Of a stretch of DNA of 54,478 nucleotides, positions 36,986 to 45,365 are shown one piece after another. Every line of letters starts with the position of its first letter. Position 1 is the first letter of the stretch. The DNA lies in the NCBI GenBank assembly GCA_009693995.1, contig SHWA01000006.1, positions 1-54,478 on the forward strand. The letters run 5' to 3'. Position numbers and translations under genes: made by a program. Source of the stretch: Alphaproteobacteria bacterium. Lineage in GTDB: Bacteria; Pseudomonadota; Alphaproteobacteria; SHWA01. Below the pieces are notes generated by a model. The model was not told where the DNA came from and ran no database searches. It saw nothing but the letters and a program-made list of their open reading frames with translations.

Positions 36986-37687
36986 GTGCGCCAGGACCTG
37001 CTGCAGCGTGTGCTGGCCGACGTGGCGGCGAAGCGTCCAGCCGTGGTGGTGACCCACCTGACCACCGGCGCCCAGGCGCTGGTCCATGGCGATGGCGGTG
37101 CGCAGGGTGATCCGCTCCCGGCCGCGGCGCTCGCCGCCGCGCGCGAGGCCCTCGCGGCGGATCAAAGCCGCACCGTCGATACCCCCGAAGGCCCCCTGTT
37201 CCTGCATGTCTTCAGCCCGCCGCTCCGCCTCGTCATCGTCGGCGCCGTGCATATCGCCCAGCCGCTTGCGCACATGGCCGCCCTTGCCGGCTACGCGGTA
37301 AGCGTAGTCGATCCGCGCCGCTCCTTCGCCACCAAGGATCGCTTCCCCGGTGTCGCGCTCTCGACCGAGTGGCCGGACGAGGCCATGGCCCGCATCGCCC
37401 CTGATGCCCGCACCGTGGTCATCACCCTGACCCACGATCCCAAGCTGGACGATCCCGCGCTCGCCGCGGCGCTGCGGTCGGGCGCGTTCTACATCGGCGC
37501 GCTGGGGAGCCGGCAGACCCATGCGCGCCGGTTGGAGCGGCTCGGCGCCCTCGGCTTTGCGACCACCGATCTCGCCCGTATCCACGGGCCCGTCGGCCTC
37601 GACATCGGCGCCGTCTCCCCGGCCGAGATCGCGGTCTCGATCCTCGCCCAGGTGACCGAACGCCGCCGCCGGGGTGCGCCCGCATGA
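36986..37687 (+). CDS. XdhC/CoxF family, Rossmann domain protein
   Basis: This protein of about 233 residues ends with the XdhC_C Rossmann domain: LRLVIVGAVHIAQPLAHMA, then SVVDPRRSFATKDRFPG and AFYIGALGSRQTHARRLERL. The first 75 residues may be a small unassigned domain. Together with the preceding gene it would reconstitute an XdhC-like cofactor-loading protein. A TTG at 36971, overlapping the previous stop, is an alternative start; the GTG at 36986 has GAGGATTGA upstream. It overlaps the next gene at ATGA. Confidence 0.85.
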   Translation: MRQDLLQRVLADVAAKRPAVVVTHLTTGAQALVHGDGGAQGDPLPAAALAAAREALAADQSRTVDTPEGPLFLHVFSPPLRLVIVGAVHIAQPLAHMAALAGYAVSVVDPRRSFATKDRFPGVALSTEWPDEAMARIAPDARTVVITLTHDPKLDDPALAAALRSGAFYIGALGSRQTHARRLERLGALGFATTDLARIHGPVGLDIGAVSPAEIAVSILAQVTERRRRGAPA

Positions 37688-39315
37688 AATTCGCGGAGCT
37701 GCCCCTGGCCGAGGCCGAGGGTGCGATTCTCGCCCATGGCATCAAGTTCGGCGGCCAGTCGTTGCGCAAGGGCCGGGTGCTATCGGCTTGCGACGTAGAG
37801 CGCCTGCGCCAGGCCGGCGTGGCGCACGTGGTCGGTGCCAAGCTGGAGCCGACCGATGTCGGCGAGGACGCGGCTGCCCAGGCCCTCGCCCGCGCCGTCT
37901 CTGGCCCTGGCCTCACCACGAGCGCGGCGTTCACCGGCCGCTGCAACCTGTTCGCCGAGGCGCCCGGCCTCCTGATCCTCGATGCCGCGCGCATCGACCG
38001 GCTCAACCTGGTGGATGAGGCGGTGACGATCGCGACGCTGCCGGCGTACGACGCCCTCACCCCGCGCCAGATGGTGGCGACCATCAAGATCATTCCCTTC
38101 GCCGTTCCGCGCCCGGTGCTCGCCGCCTGCCTCGCCATCGCCGGCGAGGGAGATGCGCCGCCGATTCGCCTGGCGCCGTTCCGCCCCCGCGCGGTCGGGC
38201 TGATTCAGACCCGCCTGCCCGGCACCAAGGAGAGCATCCTCGACAAGAGCGCCCGGACCATGGGCGAGCGGATACGCCGCCTGGGCTCTACCTGCGCCGG
38301 CGAACGGCGCTGTCCACACGAGGCCGGCATCCTTGCGAGCGAGATCTGTGCCACCATTGCAGGGCATGCGGAGCTGGTGCTGATCCTCGGCGCCAGTGCG
38401 ATCACCGACCGGCGCGACGTGATCCCGGCCGCGATCGCGGATGCCGGCGGGGTGGTCGAACACTTCGGCATGCCGGTCGATCCCGGCAACTTGCTGCTGT
38501 TGGGGCGGGCCGGAGGGGTGCCGGTGCTCGGCCTTCCCGGTTGCGCCCGCTCGCCCAAGATGAACGGCTTCGACTGGGTGCTGGAGCGGCTGCTGGCGGA
38601 CGTGCCGATCGGGCGCGCGGAGATCATGCGCATGGGAGTCGGCGGCCTGCTCAAGGAGATCGCGAGCCGCCCGCTGCCGCGTGCCGAGGCCGTGGCGGAC
38701 GTGGCTCCCGGGCTCAAGCGCCGGCCGCGCATCGCCGCCATCGTGCTGGCGGCCGGCCAATCCCGGCGCATGGGCCGCAACAAGCTGCTGGCCGAGATCG
38801 ATGGAGTTCCCATGGTGACCCGCGTGGTCGACGCGGTGCTTGGCTCCGAAGTGGACCGAGTGGTGGTCGTGACCGGGCACGAGGCGGACCAGACGGCGGC
38901 CGCCCTCGCCGGCCGCGCCGTCACCTTGGCCCACAACCCGGATTATGCATCCGGCCTCAGTACCAGCCTGCGCGCCGGGGTCGGCGCCCTCGGCGAAGCG
39001 ATCGACGCCGCCTTCGTCTGTCTCGGCGACATGCCGCGCATCAGACCCGAGCACCTGCACCGCCTGATCGCCGCCTACGACCCGGTCGAGGGCCGCGCGA
39101 TCTGCGTGCCGACCTTCGCCGGGCGCCGCGGCAATCCCGTGCTGTGGGGCGCGCGCTTCTTCGCCGACATGGCGCGCGTCGCCGGCGACGTGGGTGCCCG
39201 CCACCTGATCGGCGAGAACGCCGAGGTGGTGTGCGAGGTCGCGATGGGCGACGGCGGCGTTCTGCTCGATATCGACACCCCCGAGGCGCTCGCCGCCCTC
39301 GGCGCGACGGCATGA
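37684..39315 (+). CDS. molybdopterin-binding (MoCF) domain fused to MocA-type cytidylyltransferase
   Basis: This 543-residue two-domain protein. Residues 1-330 form a MoeA/MoCF-type molybdopterin-binding region (LPLAEAEGAILAHGIKFGG; then ELVLILGASAITDRRDVIPA and GVPVLGLPGCARSPKMNGF). Residues 350-543 are a nucleotidyltransferase with LAAGQSRRMGRNK (355-367) and CLGDMPRI. An LAAG rather than LAGG start is typical of MocA enzymes, which attach CMP to form molybdopterin cytosine dinucleotide, the cofactor of CoxL. The gene therefore probably makes the cluster's own cofactor. Confidence 0.87.
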   Translation: MKFAELPLAEAEGAILAHGIKFGGQSLRKGRVLSACDVERLRQAGVAHVVGAKLEPTDVGEDAAAQALARAVSGPGLTTSAAFTGRCNLFAEAPGLLILDAARIDRLNLVDEAVTIATLPAYDALTPRQMVATIKIIPFAVPRPVLAACLAIAGEGDAPPIRLAPFRPRAVGLIQTRLPGTKESILDKSARTMGERIRRLGSTCAGERRCPHEAGILASEICATIAGHAELVLILGASAITDRRDVIPAAIADAGGVVEHFGMPVDPGNLLLLGRAGGVPVLGLPGCARSPKMNGFDWVLERLLADVPIGRAEIMRMGVGGLLKEIASRPLPRAEAVADVAPGLKRRPRIAAIVLAAGQSRRMGRNKLLAEIDGVPMVTRVVDAVLGSEVDRVVVVTGHEADQTAAALAGRAVTLAHNPDYASGLSTSLRAGVGALGEAIDAAFVCLGDMPRIRPEHLHRLIAAYDPVEGRAICVPTFAGRRGNPVLWGARFFADMARVAGDVGARHLIGENAEVVCEVAMGDGGVLLDIDTPEALAALGATA

Positions 39316-40541
39316 GCTTCGACCCGGCCCGCCTGCGCGCCGAGTTCCCGATCCTGGCGCGGACCGTCCACGGCCAGTCGCTCCACTACCTCGACAACGG
39401 CGCGACTGCACAAATGCCGCGCGCGGTGCTGGAGCGGATCGTCCGCCACGAGAGCGAGTCGCGCGCCAACGTGCTGCGCGGCGTGCACGCCCTGGCCGAG
39501 GCGGCGACCGAAGCCTTTGAGGCGGCCCGCGCCACCCTCGCCCGCTACATCGGCGCCGGCAACGCGGACGAGGTCGTCTTCACCAACGGCACCACCAGCG
39601 CCATCAACCTGGTGGCCCACGGCTTCGGCAATAATCTCGCCGCCGGCGACGAGGTCGTCGTCAGCGCGCTCGAGCACCACAGCAACATCGTCCCCTGGCA
39701 GATGCTGCGCGACCGCCGGGGCGTCGTGCTCAAGGTCCTCCCGGTGACCGCGGAGGGGCGCATCGACATGACTGCCCTCGAGCGCGTGATCGGGCCGCGC
39801 TGCCGCCTGGTCGCCATCACCCACTGCTCCAACGTGACCGGTGCCATCACCGATGTCGGCAGAATCGCCGCGGCCGCCCGCGCCGTCGGCGCTGCGCTCT
39901 TGCTCGACGGTGCCCAAGTGGTGCCGCACGGACCCGTGGACGTGGCGGCGCTGGGCGCCGATTTCTACGCCTTCTCCGGCCACAAGATGTACGGGCCGAA
40001 CGGCATCGGCGTGCTGTGGGGCCGGCGCGAGCGGCTGGCGGCGATGGCGCCGCTGCTCGGCGGCGGCGAGATGATCCGCAGCGTCAGCTTCGCAGAGACC
40101 ACCTACGCCGACGCACCCCATCGCTTCGAGGCCGGCACGCCGCCAATCGCCCAGGCGGTCGGCATGGCCGCCGCCGCGGAGTGGATCCTGGCCCAGGACC
40201 GCGAGGGCTGGGCGGCACACGAGCGACGACTGACGGGTCGGATTCTGGATGGCCTGGCGCTGCGCGACGGCGTGCGCGTGATCGGCCCCCTCGGACTGCA
40301 AGGGCGGGCGCCGGTCGTCTCCTTCGCCGTCGCCGGTGCCCACCCCCACGACATCTGCGAGGTTCTCGACCAGAGCCACGGGGTCGCGCTCCGCGGCGGC
40401 CACCATTGCGCCCAGCCGCTGATGGAGCTGCTCGGCGTCAGCGGTACCACCCGCGCGAGCCTCGGCCCCTACAACGACGACGGCGACGTGGATGCCCTGT
40501 TGCGCGGACTCGACCACGCGCTGCAACTGCTGCGCCGATGA
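39312..40541 (+). CDS. cysteine desulfurase, SufS type
   Basis: This 409-residue fold-type I PLP enzyme has the PLP lysine K225 in FYAFSGHKMYGPNGIG and the sulfur-carrying cysteine C366 in ALRGGHHCAQPLMELLG, the SufS/class II arrangement. The enzyme takes sulfur from cysteine as a persulfide. Within this cluster the likely use is to supply the sulfido ligand of the molybdenum centre through the XdhC-like proteins, as NifS4 does in Rhodobacter, instead of general Fe-S assembly. It overlaps its neighbours at both ends. Confidence 0.93.
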   Translation: MSFDPARLRAEFPILARTVHGQSLHYLDNGATAQMPRAVLERIVRHESESRANVLRGVHALAEAATEAFEAARATLARYIGAGNADEVVFTNGTTSAINLVAHGFGNNLAAGDEVVVSALEHHSNIVPWQMLRDRRGVVLKVLPVTAEGRIDMTALERVIGPRCRLVAITHCSNVTGAITDVGRIAAAARAVGAALLLDGAQVVPHGPVDVAALGADFYAFSGHKMYGPNGIGVLWGRRERLAAMAPLLGGGEMIRSVSFAETTYADAPHRFEAGTPPIAQAVGMAAAAEWILAQDREGWAAHERRLTGRILDGLALRDGVRVIGPLGLQGRAPVVSFAVAGAHPHDICEVLDQSHGVALRGGHHCAQPLMELLGVSGTTRASLGPYNDDGDVDALLRGLDHALQLLRR

Positions 40542-40975
40542 CCGAGATCTACCACGCCGCCCTGATGGCCCTGGCCAAGTCCGCCCACGGTCACGGCCGC
40601 CTCGCCGTCCGCGACGCCACGGCGACCCTCGACAACCCGCTCTGCGGCGATCGGGTCACCATCGACGTGGCGATTGCCGGCGGCCGTGTGGACCGGGTCA
40701 CGCAGGAGGTGAAGGGCTGCGCGCTCTGCCAGGCCTCCGCGTCGGCGATCGGAGCGGCGGCGCCGGGGCAGGAGATCGAGGGCCTACGCGTAGTGGCGGC
40801 GGCGCTCCGCGCCTTCCTGCAAACCCGCGCGCCGCTGCCCGAAGCGGCCTGGTCCGCGCTTGCCGCCTTTGCTCCCGTAGCCGAGCGCAAGAGCCGGCAC
40901 GACTGCGTGCTGCTGCCCTTCGATGCCCTGCTCAGGGCGATCGACGCGGCGCTGGCGCGGGCGGCGGGGGCGTGA
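40538..40975 (+). CDS. SufU/IscU-like scaffold or sulfur-transfer protein
   Basis: This 145-residue protein has the SufU-type metal ligands: C36 and D38 in LDNPLCGDRVTI, C61 in QEVKGCALCQASASAI and C123 in SRHDCVLLPFDAL. An additional cysteine, C64, follows C61. SufU is the zinc-dependent sulfur acceptor of SufS in Gram-positive bacteria, which lack SufE. Its coupling here to a SufS suggests a private sulfur relay for the molybdenum enzyme. The 3' end overlaps the opposite-strand gene by 44 bases. Confidence 0.88.
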   Translation: MTEIYHAALMALAKSAHGHGRLAVRDATATLDNPLCGDRVTIDVAIAGGRVDRVTQEVKGCALCQASASAIGAAAPGQEIEGLRVVAAALRAFLQTRAPLPEAAWSALAAFAPVAERKSRHDCVLLPFDALLRAIDAALARAAGA

Positions 40976-41294
40976 AGCGGGCAGCCGCCTTGCGTCCCTC
41001 GCCCGCACACCAGGCCAGGTAGTTCTCGGCGCCCTGGGCCTTCCACGCCGCATCGGCGCGCGCCCGGCCTGCGGCTGCCGCATCGGCGATCATGGGGCGC
41101 GGGGTCCGGTCGCGGTCGATCATGGCGTCGACTTCCGCCTGGAAGCCCTTGAGCGCCACCTCGTTCACCAGCGCGCAATATTCAAGCACGTGGCACTGGT
41201 AGAAGAGATCGACCAACCCCTCGGCCGCGCGCGCACCCGGCGGCAGCAGCGTGAGGCCGAGAACCAGCCCGAGAACCCTTGGCAAAACGATCAT
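40932..41294 (-). CDS. hypothetical exported protein
   Basis: This 120-residue protein has a signal peptide (MIVLPRVLGLVLGLTLLPPG) followed by a helical mature part with paired cysteines (FYQCHVLEYCALV and LAWCAGEGR) and a proline-rich end. No recognised domain. The open frame runs far upstream through the phosphonatase gene on the other strand, but only the ATG at 41294 gives a signal peptide. It is tail-to-tail with the SufU-like gene, overlapping it by 44 bases, and divergent from the phosphonatase. Confidence 0.55.
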   Translation of the reverse strand: MIVLPRVLGLVLGLTLLPPGARAAEGLVDLFYQCHVLEYCALVNEVALKGFQAEVDAMIDRDRTPRPMIADAAAAGRARADAAWKAQGAENYLAWCAGEGRKAAARFTPPPPAPAPRRSP

Positions 41295-41393
41295 GCCGGC
41301 ATGATCCAGGGCGGCGCGGTCAAGCCTTGCCGTCGCCAGTGGAACCCTGCTTGAGGTAGGGTGCGCCGACGCACGAGGGAGAACGATCCACCC

Positions 41394-42224
41394 ATGATGA
41401 TCGGTTATCGGCAGAGCTACCTGGGGCCGCTCCGCGGGATCATCTTCGACTGGGCGGGAACCCTGGTGGATTTCGGCTGCTTCGCGCCGGCAGCCGTGTT
41501 TGTCGAGGTGTTTCGCCGCCACGGGGTCGAGATCACCATGGCGGAGGCGCGTGGCCCCATGGGCACCCACAAACGCGACCATATCGCGGCGATCGGGCAG
41601 ATGCCGACCGTCGCCGACGCTTGGCGCCGCCGCCACAACCATCCCTTCGGACCCGGCGACGTGGACCGGCTGTTCGCCGAGTTCGCCCCGCGCCAGGTGG
41701 CGGTGCTGGATCGGTATGCGACGCTGATCCCAGGCGTGGCCGAGGTTCTCGCCTCCTTGCGCGTGCGCGGCCTGCGGATCGGCACGTGCAGCGGCTATAC
41801 CCGCGCGATGGTCGACGTGGTCGAGGCGGCGGCCAAACGCCAGGGCTTCACGCCCGACTGCTCGGTCGCCGCCGACGAGGTCCGCCATGGGCGGCCGCTG
41901 CCCGGCATGTGCCTGAAGGTGGCGCTGGAACTCGGGCTCGCTCCGCTCCTCGCCTGCGTCAAGGTGGACGACACGCCGCCCGGGATCGCGGAGGGGCTGA
42001 ATGCCGGCATGTGGACCGTCGGCCTCTCCCTCAGCGGCAACGAGGCCGCGCTCACGCTGGCAGAGCTGGCGGCACTCGATCCCGAAGCGCGGGCCGCGAC
42101 CCGTGCCCGGGCCGAGACCCGCCTCGCAGGTGCGGGCGCGCACTATGTCATCGACTCGGTCGCCGACCTGCTGCCCTGCCTGGACCTGATCGAGGCCCGC
42201 CTCGCGCGCGGCGAGACGCCGTGA
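41394..42224 (+). CDS. phnX: phosphonoacetaldehyde hydrolase (phosphonatase) family
   Basis: This 276-residue HAD-superfamily protein has the nucleophile D19 in IIFDWAGTLVDFG and the Schiff-base lysine K60 in GTHKRDH, with the 41-residue spacing of PhnX. A downstream DEVRHGRPLPG matches the DDVPAGRP motif of the family. PhnX splits phosphonoacetaldehyde to acetaldehyde and phosphate. There is no phnW transaminase beside it. The ATG at 41394 has GAGGGAGA upstream. Its stop overlaps the GTG of the ammonia-lyase gene. Confidence 0.88.
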   Translation: MMIGYRQSYLGPLRGIIFDWAGTLVDFGCFAPAAVFVEVFRRHGVEITMAEARGPMGTHKRDHIAAIGQMPTVADAWRRRHNHPFGPGDVDRLFAEFAPRQVAVLDRYATLIPGVAEVLASLRVRGLRIGTCSGYTRAMVDVVEAAAKRQGFTPDCSVAADEVRHGRPLPGMCLKVALELGLAPLLACVKVDDTPPGIAEGLNAGMWTVGLSLSGNEAALTLAELAALDPEARAATRARAETRLAGAGAHYVIDSVADLLPCLDLIEARLARGETP

Positions 42225-43482
42225 GCGGGCGAGAGCCCGCGGTCACGCTCGCGGACGTGCGGGCCGCCGCCACGGCGATCGCCGGCCAGGTGGCAATCAC
42301 GCCGTGCGTCCGGTCGGAGACGCTCTCGCGCATCACCGGCGCCGAGGTATTCCTGAAACTGGAGAACTTGCAGTTCACCAGCTCGTTCAAGGAGCGCGGC
42401 GCCCTCAATCGGCTGCTTGCCCTCAACCCCACCGAGCGCGCGGCCGGCGTGATCGCCATGTCGGCCGGTAATCACGCGCAAGGCGTCGCGTATCACGCGC
42501 GCCGCCTCGGCATCCCGGCCACCGTGGTGATGCCCCGCGCGACCCCGTTCGTGAAGGTCGAGAACACCAAGGTGCTCGGCGCGACGGTGATCCTGGAAGG
42601 CACGGACGTCGAGAGCGCGGCCGAGCACGCCCAGGCGCTGGCCGCGCGCCACGGCCTGACCTTCTCGTCCATCCCTATGACGATCCGGCGGTGATCGCCG
42701 GCCAGGGCACCATCGCCCTGGAAATGCTGGCCGCCGTGTCCGATCTGGCGGTGCTGGTGGTGCCGATCGGCGGCGGCGGACTGATCAGCGGGATCGCGGT
42801 CGCCGCCAAGGCGTTGCAGCCCGGCATCCAGGTCGTCGGCGTCGAGGCGGCCCTCTTTCCAGCCATGAAGCAGGTCCTCGGCGGACTGCCGGTCACGGCG
42901 GCCGGCGCCACCATCGCCGAGGGCATCGCGGTCAAGAACGTCGGGCGCCTGACGCGCGCCATCGTCCAGCGCCTGGTCGATGACATCCTCCTGGTCGGCG
43001 AGGGCGACATCGAGCGCGCCGTCATGCTGCTGCTCGAAATCGAGAAGACCGTGAGCGAAGGCGCCGGCGCGACCCCCCTGGCTGCGCTGCTCTCGGCGCC
43101 TGAGCGATTCGCCGGGCGCAAGGTCGGCCTGGTGGTCTCCGGCGGCAACATCGACCCGCGCTTGCTGTCCTCGGTGATCCTGCGCGGCCTGGCCCGCGAT
43201 GGCCGCCTGGCGCGGCTGCGCTTGGTGGTTCCCGACCAGCCCGGCACCCTCGCCCGCGCCGCGGCCACCATCGGTGCCAGCGGCGCCAACATCCTCGAGG
43301 TCTATCACGAGCGGGCGTTCACCGCGCTTCCCATCCGCGCCACCGACTTGTTGTTCGTGATCGAGACGCGGAACGCGCACCACGTCCAGGAAGTAGTCGC
43401 GCGGCTGCGCGCCGACGGCTTCACGGTCGCCGTCGATCCGGGAGGCGGTGGCGACGCCAACGGCGATGATCTGACTCCCTGA
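42221..43482 (+). pseudogene. threonine ammonia-lyase (with ACT domain), frameshifted
   Basis: The first frame (42221-42694, GTG start) encodes the start of a fold-type II PLP enzyme, with the PLP lysine K57 in SSFKERGALNRL and the SAGNHAQGVAYHAR loop. It stops at TGA 42692. The second frame encodes the rest (VHPYDDPAVIAGQGTIALEM, IGGGGLISGI, and a C-terminal ACT domain VPDQPGTLARAA). The join is at 42665-42666, where a TC dinucleotide appears duplicated in TTCTCGTC; removing it restores one frame and one 420-residue protein. Either a real +2 frameshift or a sequencing error. Confidence 0.85.
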
Positions 43483-43490
43483 GCCTCGGG

Positions 43491-44453
43491 TCAGTGCCGG
43501 CCCGGCAGTTTGAGGGCCGGCCCGAGCAGCACGGTTGCAATCGCCGCCAGGACCAGCCCAAGGGCGGTCACCTCCGCCGGCCCGATCGGCTCGCCGAGGG
43601 CGAGAGCGCTGGTAACGACGCCGACGCAGGGCGACATCAGGACACTGACCGAGGCCGTCGACGCCGGCAGGTTGCCGAGGAGCGCAAACCAGATCACGTA
43701 TGGTACCACCAGTCCGAAGACGACGTTGGAGGCGACCAGCGCCCAGATCATGGGGCTCGCTCCGGCCATGGTGTCGCCGCCGAACAAGAAGAGCGGGATC
43801 GCGAGCGGGATCGAGCCAAGCGCCATCTGCCAGGCAGCTTGGGTCAGGGGCGAAAGGTGCACCGACAGGAGCTTGGTCGGGATGTTGCCGAGTGCCCACG
43901 CGATTGCCGCACCCAGCATCAGCAACGCGCCCACCGGCGCGGCCCCGATTCGGGCGATGTCGTCGCCGATCAGGACCGCGAGCGCCGCCAGCCCGAGCAC
44001 CAAGGCGGCACCGACGCGCCGGGTGAGCGGCTCCTTCAGGAACACGGTGCCGAGCCCGGCGCTGAACACCGGCATCAGGTAGGCGATGATCGTCGAGCGT
44101 CCCGCGCTCAGCCGGCTGAGCCCCGTGCCGAGCAGCACGTTCCAGAGCGTGATATTGAAAAAGGCGCCGAGCAGCAGAAGCTTCCAGTGCTCCCGCGGCA
44201 CCCGGAGCGAGTGCCCGCTCAGGCGGCAGATGACCAGCAGTAGGATGCCGGCGGTGGTGATGGTGGTGGCGCGGAAGTCGAGCACCGACATGGCCCCCAG
44301 CACCGCCTTCATGGCGGGCCACTGGCTGCCCCAGGACAGGGCCAGGATCACCAGCCAGGCGAACGTTCCGCCCGGGCTGCGCATGGCGGCGAACAGCCCA
44401 GAGTGCGGTTGCGGCGGCCGGGTCCGGGAGGTGGAATCGCGCAGGGGCGGCAT
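43491..44453 (-). CDS. DMT-superfamily permease (EamA domains)
   Basis: This protein of about 320 residues has ten hydrophobic segments in two EamA repeats. The first starts FAWLVILALSWGSQWPAMKA and the second ends MSPCVGVVTSALALGEP. It probably exports a metabolite. The N-terminal 23-46 residues are not hydrophobic and no clear ribosome-binding site is visible, so the start could be at 44453 or at 44384. It converges on the ammonia-lyase gene with an 8-base gap. Confidence 0.87.
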   Translation of the reverse strand: MPPLRDSTSRTRPPQPHSGLFAAMRSPGGTFAWLVILALSWGSQWPAMKAVLGAMSVLDFRATTITTAGILLLVICRLSGHSLRVPREHWKLLLLGAFFNITLWNVLLGTGLSRLSAGRSTIIAYLMPVFSAGLGTVFLKEPLTRRVGAALVLGLAALAVLIGDDIARIGAAPVGALLMLGAAIAWALGNIPTKLLSVHLSPLTQAAWQMALGSIPLAIPLFLFGGDTMAGASPMIWALVASNVVFGLVVPYVIWFALLGNLPASTASVSVLMSPCVGVVTSALALGEPIGPAEVTALGLVLAAIATVLLGPALKLPGRH

Positions 44454-44584
44454 CGGCGCTGATCGACGTTGGGCCGCCACTCTAGGCAGGCCGTCGGCCA
44501 GGGTCCACTGAATGCAGCGCAAAGGACCGTCTCTCGGCTAGAATAGGTCGGGAACAACGACCGCGGAATCGGAGTAGCCAAAGG

Positions 44585-45337
44585 ATGCGGCTCAAGGACA
44601 AGGTTGCGATCGTCACCGGGGCCGCCTCCGGCTTCGGCGAAGGCATTGCCCAGCGCTTTGCCGCCGAGGGTGCCGCGGTGGTAATCGCCGATGTGGACGA
44701 TGCGCGCGGCGCGGCCGTCGCCGCCGACCTCGAGCGGTCCGGCCGCCGCGCCATTTTCTGCCGCGCCGACGTGGTTCGCGCCGTCGACATGGCGGCGATG
44801 GTGCAGGCCGCGCTCACCCGGTTCGGCCGCCTCGACATCCTGGTCAACAACGCCGGCCTGCCGCAGCGGCCCATGCCGCTGGAGACGGTGCCGGAGGAGA
44901 TGTTCGACCGCCTCTATGCCATCAACGTGAAGGGGGTCTATCTCGGCATCTGCGCCGCCCTGCCGGCGCTCCGCGCGGCCGGCGGTGGGTCGATCATCAA
45001 CATGGCGTCAACCGCTGGCCTCAGTCCGCGACCAGGCCTCAGCGCATACAACGCCACCAAGGGCGCGGTCATCACCTTGACCCGCAGCCTGGCGCTCGAG
45101 CTCGCCCGCGACCGGATCCGCGTCAACTGCCTGTGCCCCGTCGCCGGCGACACGCCGATGCTGCGTGACTTCACCGGTGATGATCCGGCCCGGCGCGCGG
45201 CCATGCTGGCCACGGTGCCCTTGGGTCGCTTCTCGACGCCGCAGGATCTGGCGTCGGCCGCGCTCTGGCTCGCCAGCGACGAGGCGGCCTTCATTACCGG
45301 CATCGCCTTGCCCGTGGACGGCGGGCGAACCATCTAA
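44585..45337 (+). CDS. short-chain dehydrogenase/reductase
   Basis: This 250-residue classical SDR has the cofactor motif VTGAASGFGEG at residues 10-20, NNAG near 88-91, and the catalytic residues S142, Y155 and K159 in MASTAGLSP and LSAYNATKGAV. Asp35 in VIADVDDA suggests NAD(H) preference. It is a FabG-like fold whose substrate cannot be deduced. A GGAGTAG ribosome-binding site precedes the ATG. It ends just before the secreted repeat protein gene. Confidence 0.92.
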   Translation: MRLKDKVAIVTGAASGFGEGIAQRFAAEGAAVVIADVDDARGAAVAADLERSGRRAIFCRADVVRAVDMAAMVQAALTRFGRLDILVNNAGLPQRPMPLETVPEEMFDRLYAINVKGVYLGICAALPALRAAGGGSIINMASTAGLSPRPGLSAYNATKGAVITLTRSLALELARDRIRVNCLCPVAGDTPMLRDFTGDDPARRAAMLATVPLGRFSTPQDLASAALWLASDEAAFITGIALPVDGGRTI

Positions 45338-45365
45338 GATGGGCAACACTCCTGGAACGGTGTCG

